Positions 55,413 to 64,000 of a stretch of 64,000 nucleotides of DNA are shown here, in pieces (position 1 is the stretch's first letter; every line of letters begins with the position of its first letter). The DNA comes from an uncultured Gemmatimonadales bacterium (GTDB lineage Bacteria > Gemmatimonadota > Gemmatimonadetes > JACCXV01 > JAHWKZ01). The DNA lies in assembly GCA_947259315.1 (NCBI GenBank), contig CAMYLR010000019.1:65252-129251 (forward strand), given 5' to 3'. The notes under the pieces are model-generated. The model made no database searches. It saw nothing but the letters and a program-made list of their open reading frames with translations, and had not been told where the DNA came from. Made by a program: the position numbers and the translations under genes.

Positions 55413-56854
55413 GCGTCAGTTTGCAGTCGATCGAGCTCTCGTCGCCGCTTAATTCGACGATGCAACGACGCACCCAGATCGTCCCAAACAGCAGCCCGGT
55501 TGGTTCGATCGACGCCCCCACGCAACCGCTCTTCCAAGGTCGCACCAAACGCGCTGCCACCGGGCTGCCCCTGGGCATCGTGGACGTCAAGCAACACCGT
55601 GCCGCCGCCGGGACCGTCGTTGTAAATCCGCAGCGAGGCGACGTCGAGCGCGTCGTTCATAAACACGATCGCGGCTCCAATCTGTTCGAACGGACGCCGC
55701 GAATCGATCGTCCACCCACCGGTGTTAAAAACCTTCACCTTGCGCTCGACACCCTTCGGGGACACGATGCTCTCGAACGGTTTATGGGTATGGCCAAACA
55801 CGACTGTCAGGTCCTCGGGAACGTGCCCGATCGCCTCCTCCAACTGTCGGAATGACGGCCCAAACACGTACTTCTGTAGTCCCTTCATCGTGCTCTTGGA
55901 GTACGGTCCGTCGCGAACGAATCGCTCAGTGACGAACCGCCCAGCATACCAGTCGAGACTCTTCTTGATCACCATGCGTTCGAGCCGTTCCGACGGCAGT
56001 AATGGAAGGTCGAGTGCCTTAGCCATGCGCGCTGCAAGCTCGCTGGCGCGAGCCCGAACGTGGTCGGGATTTCGAAGCGTCAGGAACAAAGCCTCGAAGT
56101 CCCGGCCGGCTGCGCCCGAGCGCCCCAGCAACGACCAGACGAAATCGACCCATGCGTAGTTCTCGTTCTCGATCTCCTCGACCGTCGCTGGTTCCGGACG
56201 TCCAGGAAAGAGCGCACGTCGCGCGATGCTGAAGAACCGGTAGACGTCTTCGGCATAATGTCCGTGGTGAATCAGCACGCACCGATCGCTCGACTCTCGC
56301 ACCAGTGCCAGATTCGGGTAGATCACCTCGACGCTCGTGACCGGCTTCTCTCCGCCACCGATTCGAGTGGCCAGACTATTCAACAAGTCCGACGGCAATC
56401 CCGCACTGAGCAGTGGGGACGTGACATGCGACGATGGCGGAAGAGCGCGTTGTTTGTCGCTGTCCCCGACCTGGCGCGCGTAGCCGGCTTCGCGTGCGAG
56501 CTCCCAGATGTGATGATCGTGATTGCCGGGGATGTACACGATCGAGTCACACAGCTCGGCGCCAGGTTTGAACAGGCTTTCCATGAGGAAGCCAAATAGC
56601 GTAAGCGTCTCCTGGTAGGACCCGAAGGCGAGCCCGAGCCCGTCGCCCGCTACGATCAGCGTCGGGAGCTGATCACCTTCGTTTTGTTCTACGAGGTGCC
56701 GCAAACACGTAGCCAACCGCTCCAACATGGGTGCGGCGGTGGGCACGCCGTTCCCGGCACCTGGTGGTTTGAGGGGTGTCAGGACGCTCTCCTGCTCCCC
56801 CAGATGGAGGTCCGAAAGGCACACGTAGCGAATGTCGTGGCCTGGGGCTGGCAC
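55409..56854 (-). CDS. Calcineurin-like metallophosphoesterase
   Basis: 481 aa from GTG 56854, one base overlapping the VOC gene stop (TAGTG); a TTG at 56872 would add six residues. Motifs: S-D-L-H-L-G, G-D-G, G-N-H-D-H-H, H-H-G-H and G-H-T-H. The second motif, normally G-D-x-x-D, here reads A-G-D-G-L-G-L. No signal peptide; a long helical insert follows the core. Substrate unknown. Confidence 0.78.
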   Translation of the reverse strand: MPAPGHDIRYVCLSDLHLGEQESVLTPLKPPGAGNGVPTAAPMLERLATCLRHLVEQNEGDQLPTLIVAGDGLGLAFGSYQETLTLFGFLMESLFKPGAELCDSIVYIPGNHDHHIWELAREAGYARQVGDSDKQRALPPSSHVTSPLLSAGLPSDLLNSLATRIGGGEKPVTSVEVIYPNLALVRESSDRCVLIHHGHYAEDVYRFFSIARRALFPGRPEPATVEEIENENYAWVDFVWSLLGRSGAAGRDFEALFLTLRNPDHVRARASELAARMAKALDLPLLPSERLERMVIKKSLDWYAGRFVTERFVRDGPYSKSTMKGLQKYVFGPSFRQLEEAIGHVPEDLTVVFGHTHKPFESIVSPKGVERKVKVFNTGGWTIDSRRPFEQIGAAIVFMNDALDVASLRIYNDGPGGGTVLLDVHDAQGQPGGSAFGATLEERLRGGVDRTNRAAVWDDLGASLHRRIKRRRELDRLQTDA

Positions 56855-57225
56855 TACTCGTGCTGTCGACAAACGGCTTCTACGTTATTGCCGTCGGGAT
56901 CCAGAACGAACGCGCCATAGTAGTCGGGAGAATACATCTCGCGAATCCCGGGCGGGCCGTTGTCCTCGCCACCGGCCGCGATCGCGGCCGCGTAGAACGC
57001 GTCTACAAGTTCCCGATTCGGACAACCAAAGGCGACGTGGACTCTCGTGTGAAGCGGCTCGCGCTGAACGACCCAGAAGTCGGGCTTCCCCGTCTCCTTG
57101 TGCCCAAACCCGGCAGCCACGAGAAACTCTTTCACAACCTCGTACCCGAGCGGGGCTAAGGCCCGCTCGTAGAACAATCGACTTCGAGCCAGGTCAGTTA
57201 CGTTCAGAGTTACATGATCGATCAT
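56854..57225 (-). CDS. Glyoxalase/bleomycin-resistance (VOC) family protein
   Basis: 123 aa from ATG 57225. VOC pattern: I-D-H-V-T-L-N-V-T-D at the N-terminus (metal His), F-Y-E-R-A-L-A-P-L-G-Y-E, later H-V-A-F and G-A-F-V-L-D-P-D-G-N-N-V-E-A-V. One beta-alpha-beta pair per chain, so probably a dimer. Substrate unknown. Last but one gene of the operon that includes the candidate selenoprotein. Confidence 0.85.
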   Translation of the reverse strand: MIDHVTLNVTDLARSRLFYERALAPLGYEVVKEFLVAAGFGHKETGKPDFWVVQREPLHTRVHVAFGCPNRELVDAFYAAAIAAGGEDNGPPGIREMYSPDYYGAFVLDPDGNNVEAVCRQHE

Positions 57226-57226
57226 C

Positions 57227-57571
57227 TCACTGCTCCGTGGTGTGGGACCAGACAAACCCTTCTTGTTCAGGATCGTAGATCCAGATCTTGTGCCAAGGTT
57301 CGCCTCGTGCCTCGCCGCCTAGCACTCGAAGGTCCGGGTGACCGTCCCCGTCGACATCAGTCAACTCAGTAGCGCCTGGTTCCGACGGATTGATGCTGTT
57401 GCGAACCTCGATGATCTGAACGACGGCCCGGTCTTCCTTCCGAATCACATCGAGCTCGTAATTCATGTCTTGCTGGTGGCGCACCTGGATCTCGTGACTT
57501 GGCTGATTCACGCCGTCGGTACAATCGATGGCTAACAGAACCGCGCATATCGTCAACGCCTGCCTATTCAT
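57227..57571 (-). CDS. Small secreted or lipoprotein-like protein with a calcium-type repeat
   Basis: 114 aa from ATG 57571, overlapping the selenoprotein stop (ATGA). N-terminal hydrophobic stretch ends A-I-D-C, an imperfect lipobox. The middle reads D-V-D-G-D-G-H-P-D-L, as in FG-GAP/VCBS-type or dockerin-like calcium loops. Unknown function. Confidence 0.65.
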   Translation of the reverse strand: MNRQALTICAVLLAIDCTDGVNQPSHEIQVRHQQDMNYELDVIRKEDRAVVQIIEVRNSINPSEPGATELTDVDGDGHPDLRVLGGEARGEPWHKIWIYDPEQEGFVWSHTTEQ

Positions 57572-58164
57572 CCCGTTTCCTTTGGCGTGCCACCCCACGT
57601 AGGAATAAACGTCTCCGCCTCGACGCCCAACGCGTCGGCGATGCGGCTGATGTAGTTGAAGTAACCGATCACTTGGACCGCGTCGTGTATCGCATCATCA
57701 CCAAGTCCGTGCTCCCGCAGCGCATCCAGGTCCGCGGGTGCCATATCGTGTTGCTGGTGGGTCAGCTTGGTCGCGAACACACAAAGCTCGCGATCAACTT
57801 CTGACAACCGAGCTGAGCGCCAATCTCTCGCTACCGCATGCACGTAGGCATCGGCCTCATCTCCCGCCGTGAACTGATCCGCGATCTCTTCCCGGAGATC
57901 GTTGGCATGGGCTTGCGTTCAATAGTGACAGTCGAGCTCGGAGGAAACAACGGTCGCCAAGAGCTCTCGCTGTGCGCGCGTTAGCGGCGACCGGCCGCGC
58001 ATTATGTCGATGTACAACCGCATGCTCGACTCCAGTACGCGCGGGTTGAGGCTCATGATGTGAACGATGTTCCACACCCGACCGGCACGACGGATGGCGG
58101 CATCGAAATGCTCGCGCAGCCGACCGGTAGCGTGGTCGATCGGAACTTGGTGAATCCAAGGCAT
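57568..58164 (-). CDS. AhpD/CMD-family peroxidase-related candidate selenoprotein, in-frame TGA read as Sec
   Basis: 198 residues if the TGA at 57919-57921 (codon 82) is read as selenocysteine. The N-terminal part has the family phrase G-R-V-W-N-I-V-H-I-M-S-L-N-P-R. The redox site reads E-L-D-C-H-Y-U-T-Q-A-H, i.e. C79-x-x-U82-x3-H86, where family members carry C-x-x-C-x3-H. The same frame then continues without another stop through A-N-D-L-R-E-E-I to a normal-length C-terminus (Y-F-N-Y-I-S-R-I-A-D-A-L-G-V). A hairpin fitting a SECIS lies 17 nt after the TGA. Expected to reduce peroxides. Selenocysteine AhpD-like proteins are known. The alternative is a nonsense mutation or sequencing error. 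Confidence 0.8.
57882..57901 (-). promoter_or_regulatory. Candidate bacterial SECIS hairpin
   Basis: On the minus strand CGATCTC-CGGGAA-GAGATCG: a perfect 7-bp stem with a 6-base loop. It begins 17 nt after the TGA; the loop begins 24 nt after it, with G at the second loop position. Bacterial SECIS hairpins sit just downstream of the UGA within the coding region and usually carry a G in the first two loop positions for SelB binding. Confidence 0.65.
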
Positions 58165-58173
58165 GCCTGTTCT

Positions 58174-59730
58174 CTACTTTCGCGGGTCGATCGGTGTCAA
58201 CACACCGAGCTCGTTCTCGATCGCCTCGGCGGCGTCCAAACACAAGTCCTCCCGATAGAGCGGGCCGATCACCTGAACGGCCTGCGGTAGCCCGTTAGCG
58301 AGTCCCACTGGCACGGCGGCCGCCGGAAGCCCGAGCAAGTTCGCGGTCACGACAAGCCGCATCGAGCGAAGTAATAACAAAACGGCGTCCGTTCCCCTCA
58401 GATCAGCACCGACGGCGAACGGTTGCTGGGTGGAAACGGGACCCAGAACCAACGGATACTCCTGCGCGAAGTGCGTCCACTGGCGCGCGATCCCGTTTCG
58501 ATCCGCTAACGCGCGCATGTAGCCGCGCAAGCTCAACTCGGGCACCACCGAGAAAAAGTCGTCCAGCATCCTGTACGAATCCCGAGCCAAGAGTTCTTGC
58601 ACCGCGGGTACGAAATCGGTACTCAGCTCGGCTGCCACCAAGCGAGCCCAGAGAGCAGCCGCTTCATCGACCGCCGGCAGATCCACCTCCTCGACCGCAT
58701 AGCCAGCGTTCGACAACACGTCGGCCGCCTTTCGCACACCATCGGCGATGTCCGGATCGGTTCCCTGTCCACCCGGATCCGTCGTCACCGCCACTCTGAT
58801 CGGACCACCCACGGACGGTCCCTCGAGCGGGGCCGGGACCCACCAGGGATCCCGTGGGTCTGGCCCGCTCATCGCGGCAAGAGCGACCCGTAGATCGCGA
58901 ACGTGGCGTGCCATCGGCCCGTTGGTCGCAAACAGCTGAATGGTGATCGAAAACTCGGCCGGCGCCATCGCTGACCTGTCGGGAACGCGCCCCCGCGTAG
59001 GCCGAATCGAGCACACCCCGCAACATTGAGCTGGGTAGCGAAGCGAGCCGCCGTAGTCGTTTCCGACACCCAGCGGGGTCATTCCCAACGCCAGAGCGAC
59101 GGCCTCACCGCCACTCGATCCGCCAGGAGTCCGCGTGCGGACCCACGGGTTCGCCGTCGCCCCACGCAGCGAGCTCTTGGTATGCCACCGCAACGCGAAG
59201 TCAGGCATATTCGTGCGCGCCAGCGGGATCGCGCCGGCGGCCTTGAGCTGGGCGACGAGCGGCGCGTCAACCGGCGGAATTTCTCCTTCAAGTCCAAGAA
59301 CACCCATCGTCGTCGCCGACCCCGCGACATCGATGTTCTCCTTGATCGTGAACGGAACACCGTGCAACGGACCGATCTCTTTCCCGAAGTCGATGGCCCG
59401 GTCCGCTTCTTCTGCGGCTCGCATCGCTGGTTCCTCGAGCACCACCGTAATCGCGTTTACCGCCGAATTGACCTTCTCGATCCGCTCCAGGTGGGACTCT
59501 ACAACAGCTCGGCTGGTGATCCGGCGATCGCGGATCGCAGCCGCCAATTCGGATGCCGACATTACCCACGGCTCATCGCCCATCGTCGGCGTGGGTTGTG
59601 GAACTCGAGCAGATTGCGTTGTAGTCGCCCACAGCTCATCCAACCGCAAATCGGGGATGAGCGCCGCGGTCGATGATGCGAGCCCGTAACCGAGCAGCGC
59701 ACGACGGGAGATCGGACCCTTGATATCCAT
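58174..59730 (-). CDS. Amidase signature family enzyme, probably Tat-exported
   Basis: 518 aa. N-terminus carries [10 protein letters not shown], a twin-arginine-like signal, then a hydrophobic stretch. Catalytic triad: Lys in T-I-K-E-N-I-D, cis-Ser and nucleophile Ser in P-G-G-S-S-G-G-E and G-N-D-Y-G-G-S-L-R. Hydrolyses an amide, maybe of a wall or peptide substrate. First gene of the operon; the candidate selenoprotein starts 9 bases after it. Confidence 0.85.
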   Translation of the reverse strand: MDIKGPISRRALLGYGLASSTAALIPDLRLDELWATTTQSARVPQPTPTMGDEPWVMSASELAAAIRDRRITSRAVVESHLERIEKVNSAVNAITVVLEEPAMRAAEEADRAIDFGKEIGPLHGVPFTIKENIDVAGSATTMGVLGLEGEIPPVDAPLVAQLKAAGAIPLARTNMPDFALRWHTKSSLRGATANPWVRTRTPGGSSGGEAVALALGMTPLGVGNDYGGSLRYPAQCCGVCSIRPTRGRVPDRSAMAPAEFSITIQLFATNGPMARHVRDLRVALAAMSGPDPRDPWWVPAPLEGPSVGGPIRVAVTTDPGGQGTDPDIADGVRKAADVLSNAGYAVEEVDLPAVDEAAALWARLVAAELSTDFVPAVQELLARDSYRMLDDFFSVVPELSLRGYMRALADRNGIARQWTHFAQEYPLVLGPVSTQQPFAVGADLRGTDAVLLLLRSMRLVVTANLLGLPAAAVPVGLANGLPQAVQVIGPLYREDLCLDAAEAIENELGVLTPIDPRK

Positions 59731-59821
59731 GATGGCGCTCCAGTTTGCTGGATGATTCCAGATCGCGCGTACGGATTGACCAAACTCAATAATAGATGCG
59801 AAATGCCCGCTCGGCAGCGGA

Positions 59822-59859
59822 CAAAAAACGCGCGCCCGACGAACGGTCAGGCGCGCGCC
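59822..59859 (-). terminator. Strong intrinsic terminator of the lipoprotein gene
   Basis: On the minus strand, a GC-only stem (CGCGCGCC with GGCGCGCG, flanking GAC/GTC pairs with a 5-base loop), followed by TTTTTTGTCC. It lies 26 bases after the stop of the gene at 59885-60982 and isolates it from the amidase operon. Confidence 0.92.
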
Positions 59860-59884
59860 TAGAAGGACCGCTGTTCGTGCAGTC

Positions 59885-60982
59885 TTAGAAGAGGATACCC
59901 AACAGAATGATCAATCCTACCGGGGCCGTGAGATCGCCGAACAGAGTGAACAGATCCTCGGCCAGATCGTAGATCTGAAAGAGAACCAGGAACTCCTCCG
60001 GCGTTAGTGGTTCACCATCGGCGCCCAAGATCGAAGGATCATCGGGATCGCCACTGGCGGTCGCGAACAGCTCACCGTTGAGATAGAACTCCGCTTCCAG
60101 CGAATCATCTGACCCCTCGATCTCGATCGTGACCGACTGGTCCCCGTAGTGCACTTCGAGTCCGATCTCGCCCGCGTCGAGCTCACCATCGATCGACGCA
60201 TCAACGCGAAAATCGCTGGACGCATTCTCCACCTGGACGTCGAGCTCGAATCCCTCGATGTCACCTTCAGCTGCCAGGTCGAAGTCGAGCCGATCGTTAT
60301 CACCCTGAACAAAGCCCTCGATACCGATCGAGCCAGATCCGTTGTCGCCCTCGGCGCGAATCGAGTAATCGAGGAACGTCTGCCCTTCATTGACGACCTC
60401 GAACCTGAGATCGATCCCATTCACACCCGCACCGTTGTCGATCAAGTCAGCGTGACCTGTTTCCTGCGTGACATCGGGCTCACCGATTGAGGTCGTCGCG
60501 TAGAGGATCAACCGGATCCCATTTGCGGGAGCACCGGTACGCAACGGATCGGCGACGTACTTGTTCTGGGCTGGATCGTAAACAAACGTCATGCCGAGCG
60601 AACTATCGGAAATCAGTTGATCGGCTCGGATACCACCGTCGATCAAACCACGCATCGCTCGAATCGTTCCGGCCCGAGCCTCGGACCGTTCCGGCGACCC
60701 GACCAACGCTTCCAACGTGCTCGGCTCGATCAAGAAACCAAAATCGCCCAGGTCGATCGGGACGCTCAGCGCGCGGAAGCTCGCCCAGTCATCGTCGCCA
60801 AACACCGCATCGATACGATTCAGCTCTGCGCTGGCGGTGGCTACATCGAGCGCTTCCGGCTCGGTTGTCCCAACGGGACCCGCGGGGCCATCGCTGTCCT
60901 CAGAGCAGGCCGCCAGAAACCCGACCACGAGCACACCAACAACGACGCGTTCCACTAACGGCCTGACTCCAGAGATCGTCAT
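59885..60982 (-). CDS. Lipoprotein with beta-rich domain and C-terminal hydrophobic tail
   Basis: 365 aa. Signal with lipobox L-A-A-C at about 26, then an acidic linker. Region 50-160 is helical (R-A-M-R-G-L-I-D-G-G); 170-320 consists of acidic beta-strands (V-E-V-H-Y-G-D-Q-S-V-T-I-E-I-E-G). Ends with a hydrophobic segment I-I-L-L-G-I-L-F, so both ends may touch membranes. No family recognised. Transcribed alone and closed by a strong terminator. Confidence 0.6.
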   Translation of the reverse strand: MTISGVRPLVERVVVGVLVVGFLAACSEDSDGPAGPVGTTEPEALDVATASAELNRIDAVFGDDDWASFRALSVPIDLGDFGFLIEPSTLEALVGSPERSEARAGTIRAMRGLIDGGIRADQLISDSSLGMTFVYDPAQNKYVADPLRTGAPANGIRLILYATTSIGEPDVTQETGHADLIDNGAGVNGIDLRFEVVNEGQTFLDYSIRAEGDNGSGSIGIEGFVQGDNDRLDFDLAAEGDIEGFELDVQVENASSDFRVDASIDGELDAGEIGLEVHYGDQSVTIEIEGSDDSLEAEFYLNGELFATASGDPDDPSILGADGEPLTPEEFLVLFQIYDLAEDLFTLFGDLTAPVGLIILLGILF

Positions 60983-61117
60983 GAATGACCCTCCTTCTCA
61001 TCGTGATCGCAACCCATGGTCGGGTACTACCCCGAACCCACCGATGAGTGTCACGAGGAGCGAGGATGTATGACAGTGAACGTGCCGAAACGGGGCGACG
61101 CGAAACCTGGCGCTCGC

Positions 61118-61879
61118 CTACAACACCTGAGGCAGGTTCTCCCAAAGGATGAAAATCGCGACGGGGATGAGGAACACAGCAAACGCCTTTTTCAACACCA
61201 GTTGTGGTACGCGTGTCCCGATCGCGCGCCCGACAAAAGTGCCCACGATTCCGAAGACCAGAAACAGGCCGATGATCGACCAGTCGATGCTGAGGCCAAG
61301 TTCTGACAGGACACCCAAGTACTTGACAAAACCGCTGGCCGACTTGAGCGCGATGATCATCAGGCTCGTGCCGACCGCCCGATGCATCGGCAATCCACCG
61401 AGCACCGCGAGCGCAGGCACGATCAAGAACCCTCCACCCACACCGACGAAACCCGTCAAGATGCCGACAATGACGCCATCGAACCCGAGCTTCCAAACGT
61501 GACGCTCGCCATGATCCTTCTGGAAACGGGCCGGTGTGCGAAACATCAACCCAGAGGCCAGCAACATGACGGCCGCAAACACCGCGAGCTGTGCCGACCC
61601 AGAGACGAACTTGGCCAACCATGCGCCCCCATACGTACCGGCCATCCCGGGGACTCCGAAGAACAGAACGCTGCGCCAGTCGACCAGCCGCCGACGGGCA
61701 TAGAGAAGGGCGCCGGACAGCGCGACCCCCCCGACGATCCCGAGCGAGCCGGCGATCGCGACCTTCTCGCTCTGGCCTACCAGATAGACCAACACCGGCA
61801 CGGTCACGATTGAACCCCCTGAACCCAAAAGCCCCAGGCTCAGGCCGATCGCGATCGCGCCGATCCAGGCTAAGAACAT
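61118..61879 (-). CDS. TSUP family anion permease (TauE/SafE)
   Basis: 253 aa with about eight hydrophobic helices. The N-terminal G-L-L-G-S-G-G-S and the internal G-F-V-G-V-G-G-G-F repeats are the two halves of the TauE/SafE fold. Moves sulfite, sulfonates or other small anions. Its ATG lies 10 bases inside the end of the ABC ATPase gene, so it is on the same transcript. Confidence 0.85.
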   Translation of the reverse strand: MFLAWIGAIAIGLSLGLLGSGGSIVTVPVLVYLVGQSEKVAIAGSLGIVGGVALSGALLYARRRLVDWRSVLFFGVPGMAGTYGGAWLAKFVSGSAQLAVFAAVMLLASGLMFRTPARFQKDHGERHVWKLGFDGVIVGILTGFVGVGGGFLIVPALAVLGGLPMHRAVGTSLMIIALKSASGFVKYLGVLSELGLSIDWSIIGLFLVFGIVGTFVGRAIGTRVPQLVLKKAFAVFLIPVAIFILWENLPQVL

Positions 61880-62616
61880 GTCATCGCCGAAATCAGCCGT
61901 TCGACGGTCGCTTCTTGAGACGAGAAATCGCCCACGACACAGCCATGGCGCAAGACGACGAACCGATTCCCGACGGGTGCCGCATGGCGCGGGTTGTGGG
62001 TGATCAACACGATGCCGACACCACGATCTCGGGCCCGCCGCACCTGCTCGAGCACGATCTCCGCTTGCCGCACACCCATCGCCGCCGTCGGCTCGTCCAG
62101 CAACAGCACCTCCGCACCCCCGTACAGCGCTCGAGCGATCGCGCCGGCCTGACGTTCACCGCCCGAAAGTGTGCCCACCGATTGATCGGGTTCGCGAACC
62201 GTGATGCCAAGCTGTTCGAGCTGCTCCGTGGCGACCGCCCGGCACCGTTGCACGTCGATCCGACGCAGCGGGCCAACTCCAACCGTCGGTTCACTCCCCA
62301 AGAAGAAATTGCGCCACACCGGCATGAGCGGAATCAGCGCCAGATCCTGATATACTGTCGCGATTCCGTGCTCGCGGGCATCGCGCGGGGATGAGAAAGT
62401 GATCGGTCGACCGTCGACGCGGAGCTCGCCGCCGGTCGGCGAGTGAACGCCGGCCAGGATCTTGACCAGCGTTGATTTGCCAGCGCCGTTGTCGCCTAAC
62501 AGACATGTCACCTCGCCCCGCTCGACCGCCAGCGACACATCGTTCAGCGCGGTCACGGCGCCAAACCGTTTCGATACACAATCAGCTTCGAGCAAGGGCG
62601 CGTACACGGTAGTCAC
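61870..62616 (-). CDS. Sugar-type ABC transporter ATPase
   Basis: 248 aa from GTG 62616, overlapping the permease stop (GTGA); the frame continues upstream as a shadow of the permease. Walker [13 protein letters not shown]-loop V-Y-Q-D-L-A-L, signature L-S-G-G-E-R-Q, Walker [12 protein letters not shown] and the H-loop N-P-R-H. Single nucleotide-binding domain, as in FrcA-type transporters; RbsA has two. Pairs with the permease next door. Confidence 0.88.
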   Translation of the reverse strand: MTTVYAPLLEADCVSKRFGAVTALNDVSLAVERGEVTCLLGDNGAGKSTLVKILAGVHSPTGGELRVDGRPITFSSPRDAREHGIATVYQDLALIPLMPVWRNFFLGSEPTVGVGPLRRIDVQRCRAVATEQLEQLGITVREPDQSVGTLSGGERQAGAIARALYGGAEVLLLDEPTAAMGVRQAEIVLEQVRRARDRGVGIVLITHNPRHAAPVGNRFVVLRHGCVVGDFSSQEATVERLISAMTCS

Positions 62617-63605
62617 GCCGAGAGCGCCCGTTGCCGAAGCGTATGGTTGACGATGACCGCCGCCAGCAGGACAATGCCCAAGAAGACCTGAAACCAGTCC
62701 GCATCGACTCGCGTCATGACGATCCCCTGCTGCACCATGCCAAAAATGAGAGCCCCCAGTGCGGCTCCAACCGCCGATCCGTAACCACCGGTCAAGAGCG
62801 TGCCTCCGATCACCGCCGCAGCGATAGCGCGAAACTCCTGCAGCTCCCCGCGCAGAACATCCGCTCCGGTGAAGCGCACCGTCTGCAGTACCGCCACCAG
62901 ACACGCGGCCAACGCGGTGGTAACAAACAAGCCCAGCTTGACCCGGTCCACCGGAACGCCCGAACTGCGGGCGGCCCGGGCATCCCCACCGACCGCGAAG
63001 ATCCAGTTTCCAAGTGGTGTTCTCAGCAGAACCCAAGTCGCGGCTGCGATCAGGAGCAGCCACCAGACGATCGAGACACGAAACACGCCGAACACGTCGC
63101 TGGCGAAGAGCTGACGTGCGGGATCGTAGCCGGAGACTGAGTCGAGTCCGCCGAGCTGCGTGCGACCCGTCCAATGGCGGCTCAGGGCGATCGTGAGACC
63201 GCGGAAGGCGAACAGCGTACCCAGCGTCACAATGAACGAAGGCAGACCCGTGCGGACGACCAACAAGCCGTTGAACAAGCCAACCAGAGCAGATAGCACG
63301 AAGACCGCTCCGATGGCGGGCCACAGCGGCCAACCAAAATGAGTCGTCAAGAGCATCAGCGACATGGAAGCGAAACCGATGATCGACCCGACCGAGAGGT
63401 CGAACTCACCGCCGATCATCAGCAGCGAAACGGCGACCGCGAGGATGCCGAGTGGTGCCGCCGCGTTCAAGTAGGCGGCCATTCCGAGCGTGCTGCGGAA
63501 CGGTTCGCCCGCAGCGAGCGCAAAGAAACCCCACACGGCAAAAGCGGCCGCTACCGCGCCAAGCTCTGGTCGCCGGGCTACAGCGCTTGTCAGGCGCAGA
63601 GACAT
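62613..63605 (-). CDS. Sugar-type ABC transporter permease (RbsC/FrcC-like)
   Basis: 330 aa, nine to ten hydrophobic helices. Family motif [11 protein letters not shown] at about 66 and the permease EAA-like region [11 protein letters not shown]. Should work with the ATPase in carbohydrate or nucleoside uptake or export. No periplasmic binding protein gene accompanies it; upstream is a small ferredoxin-like gene. Its start lies 16 bases inside the end of that gene. Confidence 0.85.
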   Translation of the reverse strand: MSLRLTSAVARRPELGAVAAAFAVWGFFALAAGEPFRSTLGMAAYLNAAAPLGILAVAVSLLMIGGEFDLSVGSIIGFASMSLMLLTTHFGWPLWPAIGAVFVLSALVGLFNGLLVVRTGLPSFIVTLGTLFAFRGLTIALSRHWTGRTQLGGLDSVSGYDPARQLFASDVFGVFRVSIVWWLLLIAAATWVLLRTPLGNWIFAVGGDARAARSSGVPVDRVKLGLFVTTALAACLVAVLQTVRFTGADVLRGELQEFRAIAAAVIGGTLLTGGYGSAVGAALGALIFGMVQQGIVMTRVDADWFQVFLGIVLLAAVIVNHTLRQRALSA

Positions 63606-63892
63606 TCGGTCACCCTTTCGACGTCCACTTGAACAGCACGAATCGGGTGACGAGAGTCCTCGATGTTACGGCATCCCTCGACCGCCGCCAGCAGGTCCGA
63701 CGCCGCTTCGTCGGCCAGGACAACCATAATGAGACCCGCTTGATGTGGCGCGGTCTCGCCATACCAACCTTGAGTCCCGGGTGAGTGCCCCTCCATGGAG
63801 AAACGACTAAACAACCGGATCTCCTGTCCCGCGAGCAGGTCCTCGACCGACCCCTGATCCTCTTCGAGATACATCAACAATATGAGCTTCAC
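63590..63892 (-). CDS. Small PII/CutA-like protein downstream of an RND pump
   Basis: 100 aa, GTG start overlapping the RND stop (GTGA). Reads as a beta-alpha-beta fold: M-K-L-I-L-L-M-Y-L at the start, G-L-I-M-V-V-L-A-D in the middle, [11 protein letters not shown] at the end. Similar small ferredoxin-like proteins accompany metal-efflux RND pumps. Exact family uncertain. Confidence 0.55.
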   Translation of the reverse strand: MKLILLMYLEEDQGSVEDLLAGQEIRLFSRFSMEGHSPGTQGWYGETAPHQAGLIMVVLADEAASDLLAAVEGCRNIEDSRHPIRAVQVDVERVTECLCA

Positions 63893-64000
63893 GGTTTGTC
63901 CAGCTCCTCCTCATCCGTCTTGCGCATTAGGAAGTAGATCCCGGGAACAACGACCAATGTCAGCACCGTTGATGCCAGCGCACCGGCGATAAGCGAAACG
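63889..64000 (-). CDS. C-terminal end of an RND efflux pump, truncated by the window edge
   Basis: The last 36 residues are visible. They contain A-G-A-L-A-S-T-V-L-T-L-V-V-V-P and I-Y-F-L-M, the usual last membrane helix of AcrB/CusA-type pumps, then an acidic tail. The stop overlaps the GTG of the small downstream gene. The rest lies beyond base 64000. Confidence 0.75.
   Translation of the reverse strand, partial: VSLIAGALASTVLTLVVVPGIYFLMRKTDEEELDKP

Noticed and set aside
57568-57843. A stand-alone 91-residue ORF starting at an internal ATG
   Set aside because: It is the C-terminal half of the AhpD-like protein in the same frame as the upstream part; a separate gene lacks the catalytic motif.
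61870-63333. 487-residue reading of the ABC ATPase
   Set aside because: The first half overlaps the permease gene out of frame with shadow-like composition; the GTGA junction gives a normal ATPase.

Overview
The window is GC-rich, densely packed chromosomal DNA from a Gram-negative bacterium. I see no insertion sequences, CRISPR arrays, rRNA or tRNA genes. The LptF/LptG pair and the many lipobox proteins show an outer membrane. A SprA-type giant outer-membrane protein (type IX secretion), an L-lysine 6-transaminase, DUF1501/DUF1800 proteins and several M28 and S9 peptidases suggest a member of the FCB/Gemmatimonadota side of the tree. That placement is inference and was not tested against a database.

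Layout. (1) 1-22.2 kb is a type IV pilus region: pilM and pilN, two tandem copies of a four-gene minor-pilin cluster (FimT-, PilV-, PilW- and PilX-like), a lone prepilin on the other strand, pilA, the PilR/PilS two-component system, then pilC, pilT, pilB and a ComEA-like DNA-binding gene. A DUF1501/DUF1800 pair, an M28 peptidase and a cupin protein sit between pilS and pilC. Near-perfect sigma-54 promoter elements precede pilA and pilM, and a weaker one precedes a minor-pilin cluster, next to a sigma-54 activator (PilR). (2) 22.3-37 kb holds a methyltransferase, a type II NADH dehydrogenase, a glutaminyl-cyclase-like lipoprotein, sprA, lptF, lptG and alaS. (3) 37-48.3 kb holds a signal-peptide-bearing Hcp-like protein, tag, an alcohol dehydrogenase, recX, msrA, a DPP-IV-like peptidase, ppdK and lat. 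(4) 48.5-57 kb holds a BON-LysM protein, a kinase-RapZ fusion with a nucleotidyltransferase partner (AmgK/MurU-like wall-sugar recycling) and small envelope proteins. (5) 57-64 kb holds an operon with an amidase and a candidate selenoprotein, a lipoprotein with a strong terminator, and a transporter operon (RND end, small ferredoxin-like protein, sugar-type ABC permease and ATPase, TSUP permease).

Main discovery. The gene at 57568-58164 is an AhpD/carboxymuconolactone-decarboxylase-type peroxidase-related protein. It is interrupted by one in-frame TGA exactly where the second redox cysteine of the CxxC motif should be (C79-H-Y-TGA82-x3-H86). A 7-bp hairpin with a G-rich loop starts 17 nt after the TGA. 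This is the arrangement expected of a bacterial selenocysteine codon with its SECIS element.

Genes are tightly coupled. Many junctions are ATGA, GTGA or TTGA overlaps, and these were used to choose start codons, including several GTG and TTG starts.
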